A stretch of 64,000 bases of DNA. It comes from Aporrectodea caliginosa (taxonomy: Eukaryota > Annelida > Clitellata > Crassiclitellata > Lumbricidae). The notes under the pieces were generated by a model. That model was given only the letters and a program-made list of their open reading frames with translations. It was not told the origin of the DNA and ran no database searches. Numbering within the stretch: position 1 is the stretch's first letter; each line of letters begins with the position of its first letter. Shown piece by piece: positions 31,366 to 42,121 of the stretch. Made by a program: the position numbers and the translations under genes. The stretch lies in contig JACEVL010000098.1 in the NCBI GenBank assembly GCA_020284085.1, forward strand, positions 487,665 through 551,664. Direction: 5' to 3'.

Positions 31366-33333
31366 CTAGCTTGCTTAGAGTAACACAGGGAGGAAATCCG
31401 ATCGACGTATTCGATGATCGTAGATTCGGAACCGACCTGGGCTGATGAACCAAAGTCCTCCGTGCCCACCTTCATGTGGTGCAGACTGTTAGTACCCTCC
31501 CTTAATTGGGTAGGAGAACGAACGGGCACGGCAGGCAAAACCAGGGGAAGGCAATGGCAAACCACCCCTGTTATCATGCCAAGAAAACCTTTATGAATCA
31601 AGCTAATTCAAACAAAGTAGTAGTCGCAGATGGTGAGACTCCCAGGCCGGAGTGCGACTCAACAGCTACTGGGAAAGAGCGAAATGGAGAGTTTAAAGCA
31701 ATTCAGTCTAATGAAGCAACAGGACAAAAGCCGAAAGGAGGTCCAGTGGCAGATCGTACTGGAAAGCAAAGACTCATCCTGAGCTGTAAAAAGAAAATGA
31801 AAATAAGCACATGGAATGTCCGTAGTATGCAGAGTGGAAAGATGGATATCATTCAGAGAGAGATGGAACGACTTGATATATCAATCATGGGGTTAAGTGA
31901 AACAAGATGGAAAGGACAGGGCCATTTCAATTGGAATGGTTATAGGATAATAATGTCAGGTCAAAAAGAAAAAGGAAGAAGTGGGGTAGCAATTATGTGT
32001 GATAGAACAAGCGCAAATGCAATAATGGGTTATGATACAGTGAGTGACAGAATCTTGAGCGTAAGATTTCGAGGAAAGAAAGTTAATATAACAATTATAC
32101 AAATATATGCACCAACGTCAATGGCGATTGAGGAAGAGCACGAAAGCTTTTACAATGAATTACAAAGTATAATTGATAAAACTCCTAAAGGAGATGTAGT
32201 AATGGTCATTGGTGACTTTAATGCGAAGGTGGGAAAATATAATGGAGGAGGGGGAGACACGTTAGGAGGTCATGGGTTGGGAGAGCAAAATGATGCAGGA
32301 GAGAGATTAGTGGATTTTTGCGAAGGAAACAGCCTGAGAATAATGAATACATGGTTTGAACAGCCAAAAAGAAGGTTGTATACGTGGACGTCACCAGATG
32401 GAAAACACAGGAACCAGATTGATTACATACTGATAAATAAAAGATGGAATAGCACGATAAGAGATGTTAGAACAAAACCAGGCGCGGACTGTGGAACCGA
32501 TCATGAACTACTAGTAGCAACAGTGCAAACGAAACTAAAAAAATTAAAAAAGGAGAAAGATTGATCACATACGACTGCAAGGAAATATCACAGGAATACA
32601 GAGTAGAAATAAGGAATAGATTTGAAATATTGGAGAGGGACGATGCAGAAACAGAGGAGGTTGAGAACAATTTATGGGAAAAGACGAAGGAAGTGATCTT
32701 AGAAACTGCGGAGAAATATATTCCGAAGAAAAGAAAAACCAAAACAACTCCTTGGCTATCGAAAGAAGCTATTAACATAGCCATGTACAGAAGGGAAGCA
32801 AAAAGAGAAGGAGATAAAGATAAGATAAGAAAACTGAACAGCGCATTCCAAAAACAAGCGCGCATGGACAAAGAAAAACATCTAAATGAATTATGCAAGG
32901 AAATGGAGGAGGAGGGAAGAAAAGGAAGAACTAAAACAATGTTTTCAAAAGTGAGGGAAATAACGAGAAAAAACACACCAAAAATGGGGTCGCTGAAAGC
33001 AGGTGATGGACACATAATTGCGGATGAAGAAGGAATGAAGAAAAGATGGAAGGAATACACAGAAGAGTTGTACAACGAAGATAAAAGAGTAAAGGTAGAA
33101 AAAGCAGATGTAACAGAGTATGAAAATGAACCGGAAGTCATGGAAGCAGAGGTAGAATGGGCTATTAAACAATTGAAAGATAATAAGGCACCGGGTCAAG
33201 ACGGGATACCAATAGAAATGGTAAAAGCTGGGGATGGCGTGATGACAAAGACAATAACAAAAATTTGTAATAACATATGGACAACTGGAAAATGGCCAGA
33301 AGATTGGAAAAGTTCAGTGGTTTATCCCTTTAT
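31366..33333 (+). mobile_element. RTE/BovB-like LINE, part 1: APE endonuclease and start of RT
   Basis: The frame 31506-32564 has the apurinic endonuclease motifs ISTWNVRSMQ (about residue 99), MGLSETRWKG (Glu), VMVIGDFNAKVG, RRLYTWTSPDGKHRNQIDYI and GADCGTDHELL (catalytic His). The 5' leader has GGCAAAACCAGGGGAAGGCA. A frameshift near 32,560 separates it from the 32,561-33,385 frame, which reads LITYDCKEISQEYRV, YIPKKRKTKTTPWLSKEA and EWAIKQLKDNKAPGQDGIPI. The element is cut at 33,333 inside the RT by a TIR element. The motif set is that of RTE/BovB elements; no gag-like ORF is seen. Confidence 0.9.
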
Positions 33334-33719
33334 GGTCAAAAACAAAGTGCAAGCTAGAAACCAGGGCACCCTCTCAGTTTGTTAGACCTATCAATAGTAT
33401 TATTTAGACAAAATTTCAGCTTTCAATTCCAACGGGAAGACGGTGCTCACGGACTGTGTCACTTTGCCTGATACCGATAAAAATACACTAATTGTGGAAA
33501 TGAAATGCGTCGAGCATACATTCCCGTACGAATGTATTTTATTTCACGATAAATCAAATTTTACTGTAATTTGACAACACGTGTGATAGTAGAACAGTTA
33601 GTCAGGTTGAACTGTAAAATTTAAGTAGGTTTGAAGAATTGGAAATGTCCAAAAATAAAACAAAAACACATCGTTCAGACCATGAATGTCGATTGTTCCG
33701 GTTTGATGACTTCAACACC

Positions 33720-34900
33720 AGCTACAGTCTTAGAGTCTAGAAACTGCCAGCACTGCGTCAACAACAGACTTCTTTGTTGTTGTGAGGCAAATAGCATTCC
33801 TATTTGCCACGACCACTTGGAAAAGACACTGCTTTTCTTCTTCATTATTGGTGATGAGTCGGTTGAATTCCTCGAACAACTTCACACACCTCTGAGCCGT
33901 GTCGTTCACCACTCTCAACTGCTGAATTCTCTCTCTACCTTGTTTGTAATCCTCATTCTCGATCCATTTCTCTTGTGAAAGTGTAAGAAAGTAATCACTA
34001 ATCTTCAGGTGTGACAGCAGTGTCAGTTTTCACTGGGTTGCAAAATCACCCAAGCAAGCCACCTCCTTCAGTACCGTAGCATCACCTCTCACCTTCCTTT
34101 CACCAGGCTTTGCAGTTACTCTGTGAACAATATTCACCTTATCTGTTACTGGAAGTTGGTCTGAGAACAGTGCCAGACCTACAGCATCATCTGAAAGGTA
34201 CCACTAGTGGTTTCTAGGGCCTTCCTGGCAGCAACGCTGATCTCGGGGTCAACTGACTCATATTTTCCTAGATTAATCCAAAGTGACAGATCTTATCCTG
34301 TAGCTTCAGCAGCAAGTGAGGCCTTTGTCCATGCTTTTGTGTAAAGAAGGGCAACGAAACTGCACAAATCGATGAATCTGAGTTTCTTCCTTATTCGTTA
34401 GATTGAATACACCACGTTGATCACGAAAAGGGTAGATTTTGATGGCATACAGTAACTTGGCCATCCAACTTGCATGTTGAATTGGCCTAGGGGCTCTCCA
34501 GTGAATTATTGAAGGCTAACTTCCAAGACAACCATTTTCAGCTCAATGAGTTCTTGGTAGTCATCTCTGATCTCTGAATCTGATTTTCTTTCGGTAAACT
34601 TCTTGAGAAAACTGAGTGCTGTTTCATGATAGGGTTCAGTGCCGGATATGACATTCAGTCCTGTATCACACTTCCCAAGCAGCTTTATATGTCTGGAAGA
34701 TTGGAATATTTGGTGAATTAGATGGACCGCAACACAAGGTGAATATTTTGGCTAAGCTCATCACATGGTGACGGCAGGCCAACCACAGGAGCTCTCGACC
34801 TATCTTGTTTTCCAGCAGAACGCACACTCCATTGAAGAGTTCAGTGTCGACAGATATCAAAGCTCAAGGTTGAACCTTGTCAGTGAGTTTCCACAACTCC
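33720..34900 (-). pseudogene. Degraded transposon ORF (minus strand)
   Basis: Reading successive frames on the minus strand from about 34,875 gives one coherent protein: LISVDTELFNGVCVLLENKI, GRELLWLACRHHVMSL, SGTEPYHETALSFLKKF, DDYQELIELKMVVL, ARWMAKLLYAIKIYLF, VQFVALLYTKAWTKASLAAE, LWINLGKYESVDPEIS, a block like WYLSDDAVGLALFSDQLPV, then VVNDTAQRCVKLFEEFNRLI, EEEKQCLFQVVVANRN. I recognise this as a widespread, uncharacterised invertebrate protein family associated with transposons. At least five frameshifts or stops; nonfunctional. It probably encoded the transposase of the enclosing TIR element. Confidence 0.6.
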
Positions 34901-35042
34901 AGACGATTATGAATGGCCATGGATTCAATTGTATCCTGTCCCACAGGCTAATTTCGGCACACCGAAAAGTTAAAGTGTTAAATATGAGTTCTTAAATTTC
35001 ATTGGCAAATGGTAAATTTGAAAATTTACTTCTGAAAATATG

Positions 35043-35142
35043 TCTGCCAAAAACACAGAAAGTAGTCACCATGACCTTCAACAAGAACTTTACTGCCAAA
35101 AACACAGAAAGTAGTCACCATGACCTTCAACAAGAACTTTAC
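35043..35142 (+). repeat. 49-bp tandem duplication
   Basis: CTGCCAAAAACACAGAAAGT...AAGAACTTTA occurs twice back to back, the two copies being identical. Confidence 0.95.
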
Positions 35143-35188
35143 ACTTTGTTAAAAATACCAGTCAGTCAGTAAGTAAGTAAGTAAGTAA

Positions 35189-35411
35189 GGGGCCCGTGGC
35201 GCATTGGATAACATCTGGCCAGAGACCGAGAGGTACCGAGTTCGAGCCCCCGTTGGGCGGATATGCTTTGTAGGCTGCTATTAGCGCCGTTGTATTGCAA
35301 GCTGTCTGTTCTGTTAGTAGTTAAGATTTCAATTGCATAACATGTAAATGTACAGCGCAATGCATTTGTCAGGCGCTTATTAAAGAAAAGATATTATTAT
35401 TATTATTATTA
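35189..35411 (+). mobile_element. tRNA-derived SINE in an AAGT microsatellite
   Basis: Starts GGGGCCCGTGGCGCATTGGA (A box TGGCGCATTGG), has the B box GAGTTCGAGCC about 45 bp downstream, a tRNA-unrelated body, and the tail GCGCTTATTAAAGAAAAG then (ATT)n. It is flanked on both sides by AAGT repeats, which hide the target duplication. The acceptor stem does not pair, so it is not a tRNA gene. Confidence 0.85.
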
Positions 35412-35710
35412 AGTAAGTAAGTTAGTAACTAAATAAGTAAGTTAGTAAGTAAGTAAGTAACTAAGCAAGTAAGTAAGCAAGCATAACACAACAGAAACTA
35501 TTTGAATCTCATATCCATGACAAATGTTGGGTTGTTGACCAAGATTTACCGCTAATGCTACTATATGGTAATATTTCTATGTCATTGAGCACCATCTTCC
35601 AGTTGGAATAAGATGCTGAAATTTTATCTCAATAATACTATTGACAGGTCTAACAAACTGAGAGGGTGCCCTGGTTTCTAGCTTGAACTTTGTTTTTGTG
35701 GACCACCCTA

Positions 35711-36527
35711 ATTGGAAAAGTTCAGTCTTTATCCCTTTATTTAAAAAAGGAGACGCGAAAGAGTGTGAAAATTACAGGACAATAGCAATGATATCACACA
35801 TAAGCAAAATATTACTCAAAATAATACATAAAAGAATGGAGAGTACAATAGAGAGAGAGCTTCCTGATAGTCAAGCAGGATTTAGGAAATTTCGTGGAAC
35901 ACGTGATCATATTGCCAATATGAGGTGGATAATGGAGAGACAAAGGGAGTATGGACAGAAAGTATACATATGCTTCATTGATTATAGCAAAGCGTTTGAC
36001 TGCATTAATCATGAATTGATGTGGAAAACCTTGGGAGAAATGGGAATACCGAAACACTTGATACAACTTCTTAGGGTCTGTACGAAGATCAGATAGCGGT
36101 GATAAGGACTGAATATGGAGATACTGACAGATTCAGGATTAGGAAGGGAGTGCGGCAAGGATGCATTCTGTCTCCTTTCCTATTTAATATGTACGCTGAA
36201 AGGATAATGAGGCAGGCGGGAATGGATGAGGCTATGGAAGGAATAAAGATAGCGGGAAGAACAATGAACAATCTGAGATACGCTGATGATACAACACTAT
36301 TGGCGGGTAAAAAAACCGATTTGGTAGAACTAATAAGAAGGCTCAAGAGTGAAAGTGAGAAAGCAGGACTCTACTTCAATATAAAGAAGACAAAGATCAT
36401 GACAACAGAGGAGGAGGACAGTTTTGTAGTAGATGGAGAGGAAATAGAAACGGTAACTAGCTTCACGTTTTTGGGATCAGTAATAGAAAAAGAGGGAAAG
36501 TGTGATATGGAAATAAATCGTAGAGTA
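35711..36527 (+). mobile_element. RTE/BovB-like LINE, part 2: RT palm
   Basis: Continues the RT: NWKSSVFIPLFKKGDAKECE, NYRTIAMISHISKILLKII, DSQAGFRKFRGTRDHI, VYICFIDYSKAFDCINHEL (catalytic Asp), a frameshift at about 36,095, GDTDRFRIRKGVRQGCILSP, LRYADDTTLLAG (catalytic Asp-Asp near 36,285), GLYFNIKKTKIMTT, FTFLGSVIEKEGKCDMEINR. It is cut again near 36,527. Confidence 0.9.
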
Positions 36528-37065
36528 GGCTATAGGGTGCTCCAGAATATAATGGATTTAGAAAAAGTTGGAAAACTACTGCTCCCCGGCGATTTTCCCA
36601 TTCCATTTATCACTTTGTACAACTGTACCAAGTTTCAGACCAATTCAAAAAGGCTAAGCCTTGCCCCGGCACAAAAAGTTTAGAATTTGTGAAAATATGC
36701 GAATTTGCTTAAAATCGACAATATCATGGAGGAAAAATGTAATTATTTTCATGATGATTAACTTCTTTGGTGAACTATTGTGTGCAGAGGTGAAGTATTG
36801 GTAGCCTACCTGTACTTGTACTCAAGTGCAATTTGAGTACAGTCTTTAAGTAGGCTTAACTTGTACTGGAGACCTAAGTACTTGTACTCGTACTTGAGAC
36901 CTAAGTAGGCTACTTGGACACAAATGAAATTTCTACAGGCACTCAGGGATACTTTACCAGTAGGCTTTGTTTTTTCCTTTAAGTCATTAATAACTTAAAT
37001 TCTGGATATTTTCGCATCTTCTTCAGAATTTCTTCCATTTGTCTTGCTAAAATAGTGGCCACATA
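36528..37065. mobile_element. Insertion inside RTE element, with CTTGTACTC/GAGTAC inverted repeats
   Basis: The RTE frame EINRR is separated from RVAIGKTAMNGLEKIWKDK by 540 bp. The insert contains repeated and inverted words around 36,820-36,925 (CCTGTACTTGTACTCAAGTG, GAGACCTAAGTACTTGTAC), as in some hAT-type nonautonomous elements. Exact ends and target duplication are not resolved. Confidence 0.55.
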
Positions 37066-37612
37066 AATGATAAGAGTAGCGATAGGAAAAACTGCAATGA
37101 ATGGTCTGGAAAAAATATGGAAGGACAAACATGTGAGTATAGACACGAAAAAAAGATTGGTGAAGGCTCTGATCATACCAACAGTAACATACGGCAGTGA
37201 GACATGGACAATGACCAAGAAAATGAAAAAAAAGATTAACGCATGCGAAATGTGGATATGGAGGAAGATGCAGAGAATATCATGGAAAGAGAAAAGGACC
37301 AACGATTGGGTGCGCATGAGTATCGGAATTGAGAATGAAGAGACACTACAACAAACAGTGCTAAGAGCAAAGTTGAGGTTCTTTGGTCATATCATGCGAT
37401 CAGATGGACTGGAAAAGGAAATGATGTTAGCATATGGAGAGGGAAGGAGAAAACAAGGACGACCAAGGAAAAAGTGGATGGACGAGATACATGAAACAAC
37501 TGGAATGAATTTGGCAGAACTGAGAGATGCGACGGCGGACAGAAGGAAATGGAGAGGCTTGATCATGATGGTCGCTAGAGTTCCAAGAACTGACAGCACA
37601 AGGTATCAAGGT
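37066..37612 (+). mobile_element. RTE/BovB-like LINE, part 3: C-terminus
   Basis: Reads RVAIGKTAMNGLEKIWKDKH, LVKALIIPTVTYGSETWTM, EMWIWRKMQRISWKEKRTND, KLRFFGHIMRSDGLEKEM, GRRKQGRPRKKWMDEIHETT, DRRKWRGLIMMV. FGHI.R...LEK and GRPRxxWxDxI are hallmark C-terminal motifs of RTE elements. The 3' end is near GGTATCAAGG at about 37,605. Confidence 0.9.
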
Positions 37613-38747
37613 AAGCAAACCTCTTGGCTGGCTCCGCTCGTTCTTATGCGATCGCACCTCCTGTGTTGTTTCCGGGTCGACCAGGTCCCATTGGGCCCCT
37701 GCCACATTTGGGTTAGCACAAGGTTCTGTTCTGGGCCCGCTTTTATACATTCTTTACACTTCCGAAATAGGACTCCTCTTGTCTTCTTGCGGAATCCTAA
37801 ACCAAATTTATGCTGACGACACCCAGGCATATGTTCACTGCCCTGCGGCAAAAGCGGCCACTGCTGCCCACTCCATGCAGCTTGCAATAGACTCCCTTGG
37901 TGGCTGGATGTCGTCGAATCGACTCCGGCTAAACCCTTCTAAAACGCAATTTATCTGGCTTGGCACCAGACAGCAGCTGGCAAAACTTGATCTGTGTGCC
38001 CTCTCTACCCAGTTTCCCCTCTTCACTTTCTGCACTTCTGTTCGGGATCTTAGAGTAATACTTGACCAAGAACTCACTTTCACTCAACACGTTAACTCTG
38101 TCTCTCGTAGCTGCTTTTATCAGCTGCGCCAACTACGAGGTTATATCTCGCACTTTTACCCCCAGCGCTGCAGCTACTCTAGTTCACGCCTTCGTTGCCA
38201 GTCGCCTTGACTATTGTTCCTCTCTATATGTTGGCCTCCCACAGAGTCGGATTGGGCGCTTGGAGCGAGTTTTGCGCGCGGCTGCGCGATTGATTGGCGG
38301 CATCCCTAAGACGGGTCATGTATCCGACTATATGCGGGATGTCCTGCACTGGTTGCCACTACCACAACGCATCTCATTTAGGGTCTCTGCCTTCGTTTGG
38401 CGTAGCCTCGTTGGTACCGGCTTATCTGCAGGAGCTGTGTCGCTCTATTTCTGCCAATATTGGCCGCCGACCCCTTCGCTCTGCAGTCCGCGGTGACCCG
38501 AGTGTCCCATTTGCACGCACTTCTACAATGCAACATCGGGCCTTCTCGGTTGTGGGACCGAGTATCTGGAATGGGCTTCCTCTAGAGCTCCGTCTCCTAC
38601 CTAGGAACTCTTCACCTGCATTTTACACCTCTCTGAAAACTATTCTTTTCAGCCGTGGTTGGGCCGGGAGCGCCTCTGAGTATATATTTGAAGGGGCGCT
38701 ATATCAAGTTTCATAGATTGATTGATTGGTTGATTGATTGATTGATT
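37613..38747 (+). mobile_element. L2-like LINE, right part with 3' tail
   Basis: Resumes the RT of 31,239-31,365: WLRSFLCDRTSCVVSGSTRS, GLAQGSVLGPLLYILYTSEI, QIYADDTQAYVHC (catalytic Asp-Asp near 37,812), WMSSNRLRLNPSKTQFIWLG, VILDQELTFTQHVNSVSRSC, then frameshifted RLDYCSSLYVGLPQS, RVLRAAARLIGGIPK, LHWLPLPQRISFRV and GPSIWNGLPLELR. The tail is GGGAGCGCCTCTGAGTATAT ... GAAGGGGCGCTATATCAAG and (ATTG)n at 38,716-38,747. The tail hairpin is the same as in the SINEs of this window. Confidence 0.9.
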
Positions 38748-39110
38748 GCAATATGGCATGGGCCACAACTTACAATTCTCGGCTTCATAGCGTAACTATC
38801 CTTCAAAAGCGCGCTGTCCGTTTCTTAGCAGGTCTTCCATATGGATCTCACACTAAGCAAATACTTTCTGAATTTGGATTATTAAGGATTGAACAGATAA
38901 GGATCGCTCAAATCAGGGAATTTGTGTATCGCTATGATCATTACTTGTTACCACGAGTGTTCAAAGGCTTCTTTTGTCGTACTTCCAGCATCCATTCTTA
39001 CAACACGAGAGATTCGAATTCCTATCGTCGTGACTATGCTCACACAAATACTCGTTTATTCTCAATCAAATCTACTGGTACCTTTTTTAGTTGAACTTAA
39101 ATAAAATCAT
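38748..39110 (+). mobile_element. LINE B, 3' portion
   Basis: The frame reads CNMAWATTYNSRLHSVTILQ, KRAVRFLAGLPYGSHTKQIL, SEFGLLRIEQIRIAQIREFV, YRYDHYLLPRVFKGFFC, YNTRDSNSYRRDYAHTNTRL, FSIKSTG: the C-terminus expected after IILTHPYI-type sequence at 31,238. No clear 3' tail was found after it. Confidence 0.85.
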
Positions 39111-40965
39111 CCAGCCTTTCTGTTGAAAACTAAACATAGGTCGAAAAATGCGAATCAAATACTTATACTTGAAATGACGAAAATTATTTGTAAAAATCAA
39201 AATTTCAAAGACTTTGGCCTAGTCCTAGATATTGTTCAATCCAGGTAATTTTTGGCTACATTATTTTTATACCAATTGGCATGGAATACCGGGTTGGAGA
39301 AAGTAAACAACTTAAGTTGAGAATTTTCCATTAGAGATGCGACCACCCTAATATATATGAGCGTTTCTACAATAAATGTCCATTTTGCTGTCCGCGGTAT
39401 TTAACATATTTTTTAAAGCTTCTGTGACAACATATGACAATCCGTTACGTAGGTTTGTTTCAGACAACCCAAATAAAACTAAAAGAATTTTAAAAATGGC
39501 ACGTTCATAAATTATTCAGGTGGTTTTATTACCTCACATTCGAAGCATTTCAACAGAAACTGTGTTGGCCCAGATGTGTACCTAAGTCGGGAAATCCTGT
39601 TTATTTCCAATTGTGTATATTGCCAAACCGATAATTTACTATTCATTTTCAGTAACATATTGTTTACAACAGAAAACATGCTTAATATATTGAGTTTGAG
39701 TTTATTTGAGTGAACAATCAAATTTTAATGGAGCAAATTCCCGTGTCCTACATCCAATTGTCACCTAAATGACGGCCACAAAACTCGTGTCCAACTTGTA
39801 ACGGCAAGTGTTTTTACATTGTTTAGCAGCTGATATTTGTCATTTTGTCGTTGCCAATGCAGCTGGTAAACATGATAAGTTTATCTTGCCTTTCATTTAT
39901 TAAACAAACAAATTTAACAATATTGCTTCCCCGCGTATGTTTAATTGAGGACAACTCCGTGACGTAAATATTCAAGAATATATAAACAAAACTTTCAATG
40001 TAATATATCCTTTGTGGAAGTGATAGAGTCTTGTCTTTGTTGCAAAGAAAGATCATTAAAATTATTTTGTTTCGTGTGTGCCGATTATTGCTGAAAACTA
40101 AACGATTTGTCAACTCCGTGACGTTAACCTCCGTGACGCGCGCCACGTCATGCAGTTGACAGATTGACATGGAATCCACATTTTTAAAAATCTGGCAGTA
40201 TTTAAATGGTATATATTATAGTGCCCCTAACAAACATAATAATTATGATAATTTTTATCTGTATTGTTGTCATAAATTCAAACCACATAGTTGATACATT
40301 TTTTTGTAGGTGTTACATTTCTTGAGAAAGCTCATGCGAGCAAAAAGTGGTAAGCAGAGGCAAAACGAAATGACAAGAAGTCACGATATTGGAAGAAAGA
40401 AATAGATAATTAAACTGTTGGTCCATCTACTCGTCTGATACAAGCTGACAGTGACGAGGATTGATACGTGCATCCTTATAAGCATCGATTATCGATATAC
40501 AATGAGTTCAACTTTGATTATGTTAATGTTTCTGGTTGATGTTATTTCTTCATGTATTTATGCTCCAACATTACTTCTCACATTTAAGGCCATTTAGCTG
40601 TTTTTTTTATCTTGCAACCATGCCTGCATTGTCAGTAGGCTGCGAAAGTGTACCTTAAGCTGACAGTTACTGATTATATATTGCTCATTGATGCCTCAAG
40701 ACTCTTAAATGTGGACGTCAACAGTACTGTGTGACGTGAACTCCATGACGTTTGTTAACTCCATGACGAATTTAAAAATGACATTTTCTCAGTTTTTAAT
40801 AGAAATATTGAATTCTGTGCAATTCTGCTTATCGCACCTCTTCATAGTAGTAATAGGCCTATGAATAGATTAGCACTTTGAAAAATAAAAACAATCGATA
40901 TTGATTTTTCCTTAAAAACCCAAGGCAAAAGTAAGCCTACCACATATTGTAGAAACCCTCATATA
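39111..40965. other. No gene seen; old DNA-transposon-like debris
   Basis: 39,240-39,351 resembles 17,700-17,810 and ends GCGACCACCCTAATATATA, like the terminus of the 33.3-35.7 kb transposon. The word AACTCCGTGACG (or CCATGACG) recurs at about 39,951, 40,112, 40,128, 40,738 and 40,757. The 118-codon minus frame 39,823-40,179 is not recognised. Confidence 0.5.
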
Positions 40966-41110
40966 ACAATTGATCTGTGAAAAACTCAGATTTAGGTATT
41001 CGTGCTATAAAATTTACCACTAGTCACTTCGTGGTCAGTCATGACTCAACTAAAGATGATCTGAATAGGGTTTGTTCAGTGGTTCCAGATGGAAAACTTA
41101 AGAAAACCCG
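40966..41110 (+). pseudogene. Propeller-gene pseudogene P1, 3' exon piece
   Basis: ACAATTGATCTGTGAAA, GGTATTCGTGCTATAAAAT, CACTTCGTGGTCAGTC and CAGATGGAAAACTTAAGAAA match consecutive positions of the gene 2 propeller exon (51,585-51,750), and the missing bases relative to the 27,417-27,588 piece are only about 75. The two pieces are therefore one exon split by roughly 13.4 kb of transposons. Frame-disrupting indels are present. Confidence 0.85.
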
Positions 41111-41981
41111 GATGCTTCGATTACGATTAGGCTACAAACGAATGTAAGGATGAAAGTTCACTGGCAAGCTAGAGAAGAAGAAACTCAGTGACGAATTTAT
41201 TATAGGCGGCATATTCCAGACAGCGGCAAAGCTTCAAATGCAAAACTTCAAGTAAAAAAATTAAATTGAATATTAAATTTTATTTAAATTGCAATCAGAA
41301 CGGCAATAAATATAATATTAATATAATTATAATGAATTAGTTGTTAGTAATATAATTGTTCGGAATAATTATATTAGTGGCGATAAAACAGCTTCTCCGG
41401 GCGTCAAATTCTTAAATGCCAAAAAAAATCATCACCCTACCAGAATTTTTCCAACTGTGGAGCATAAGTTTTGCGGTGGTACCAGCGTATTGGCTACAGA
41501 GTGCCGCAAAAGCACGAACCCCAAATGACTATGTGCCTGAGCACTGAGCAGTTTTGTAAGCTCGTCCAGAAAGGGTCCAGGGTGGAACTTCTGAAGCCAG
41601 TCATTTTGAAGCCTTAAATTTGAAATTACGTTGCCACGTGCTTAAGCCGCTTAACTGTTGTCTTTGTTGGAACAAATAAAATAAAGCACACCCTACATCA
41701 ACACGATGTTGATTATGTCAGAGTGCTCAAATCTAGGTCAAGGTCAAGGTGTCAGCACTGTAGGTAAGCCCTAGTTCAAAGTATACAACGAATCTAAATG
41801 GTATATACAGTATGGTGTGTCTGTTTTTGATGCCGGTGAGAGGGTCACCGTTAATTTTATCACTTTTAAACTTTCATGAACAAAGAACCGACCAGCATAA
41901 TCACTTATATTAATTTGCAAGACAATTTGTTCAGAGGTTTCAGATTTACAGAGATTAAACAACTAAATTGAAAGAATGTAA

Positions 41982-42121
41982 TGCACTTAGTAATGGCTCT
42001 TCAACTCAGCTGCTCGATATTAGTACGTTGATTTGCTTCTCGCCTCTTCACTTCAATAATTAGGGATTTAGGGCCTACAGTAGAGCCCAAACTGGTGAGA
42101 GCTTAGCCATTACTAAGTGCA
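41982..42121. mobile_element. 140-bp MITE-like inverted-repeat element
   Basis: TGCACTTAGTAATGGCT at the left end is inverted at the right end (AGCCATTACTAAGTGCA), enclosing about 105 bp. No target duplication is obvious. Confidence 0.6.

Larger units (their letters stand above)
33303..35740. mobile_element. DNA transposon with ~75-bp TIRs, flanked by ~29-bp duplication
   Basis: The left end (about 33,334-33,413) includes AACAAAGTGCAAGCTAGAAA and CCAGGGCACCCTCTCAGTTT; the right end (about 35,622-35,710) is its near-perfect reverse complement and finishes GGACCACCCTAA. The RTE sequence ATTGGAAAAGTTCAGT-(GG or C)-TTTATCCCTTTA is present on both sides (33303-33332 and 35711-35740), so the apparent target duplication is about 29 bp, unusually long for a cut-and-paste element. 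Inside are a degraded minus-strand ORF and a tRNA SINE. Confidence 0.8.

Noticed and set aside
32467..33199. Minus-strand frame of 224 codons opposite the RTE element
   Set aside because: Ser/Phe/Leu-rich translation of the antisense of a Lys/Glu-rich RT region; no domain.
35189..35265. Functional tRNA gene
   Set aside because: A- and B-box-like sequences are present but the acceptor and anticodon arms do not fold properly, and an (ATT)n tail follows; it is a tRNA-derived SINE.
39823..40179. 118-codon minus frame as a gene
   Set aside because: Its sequence runs through the repeated CCGTGACG words and AT-rich DNA; no domain recognised.
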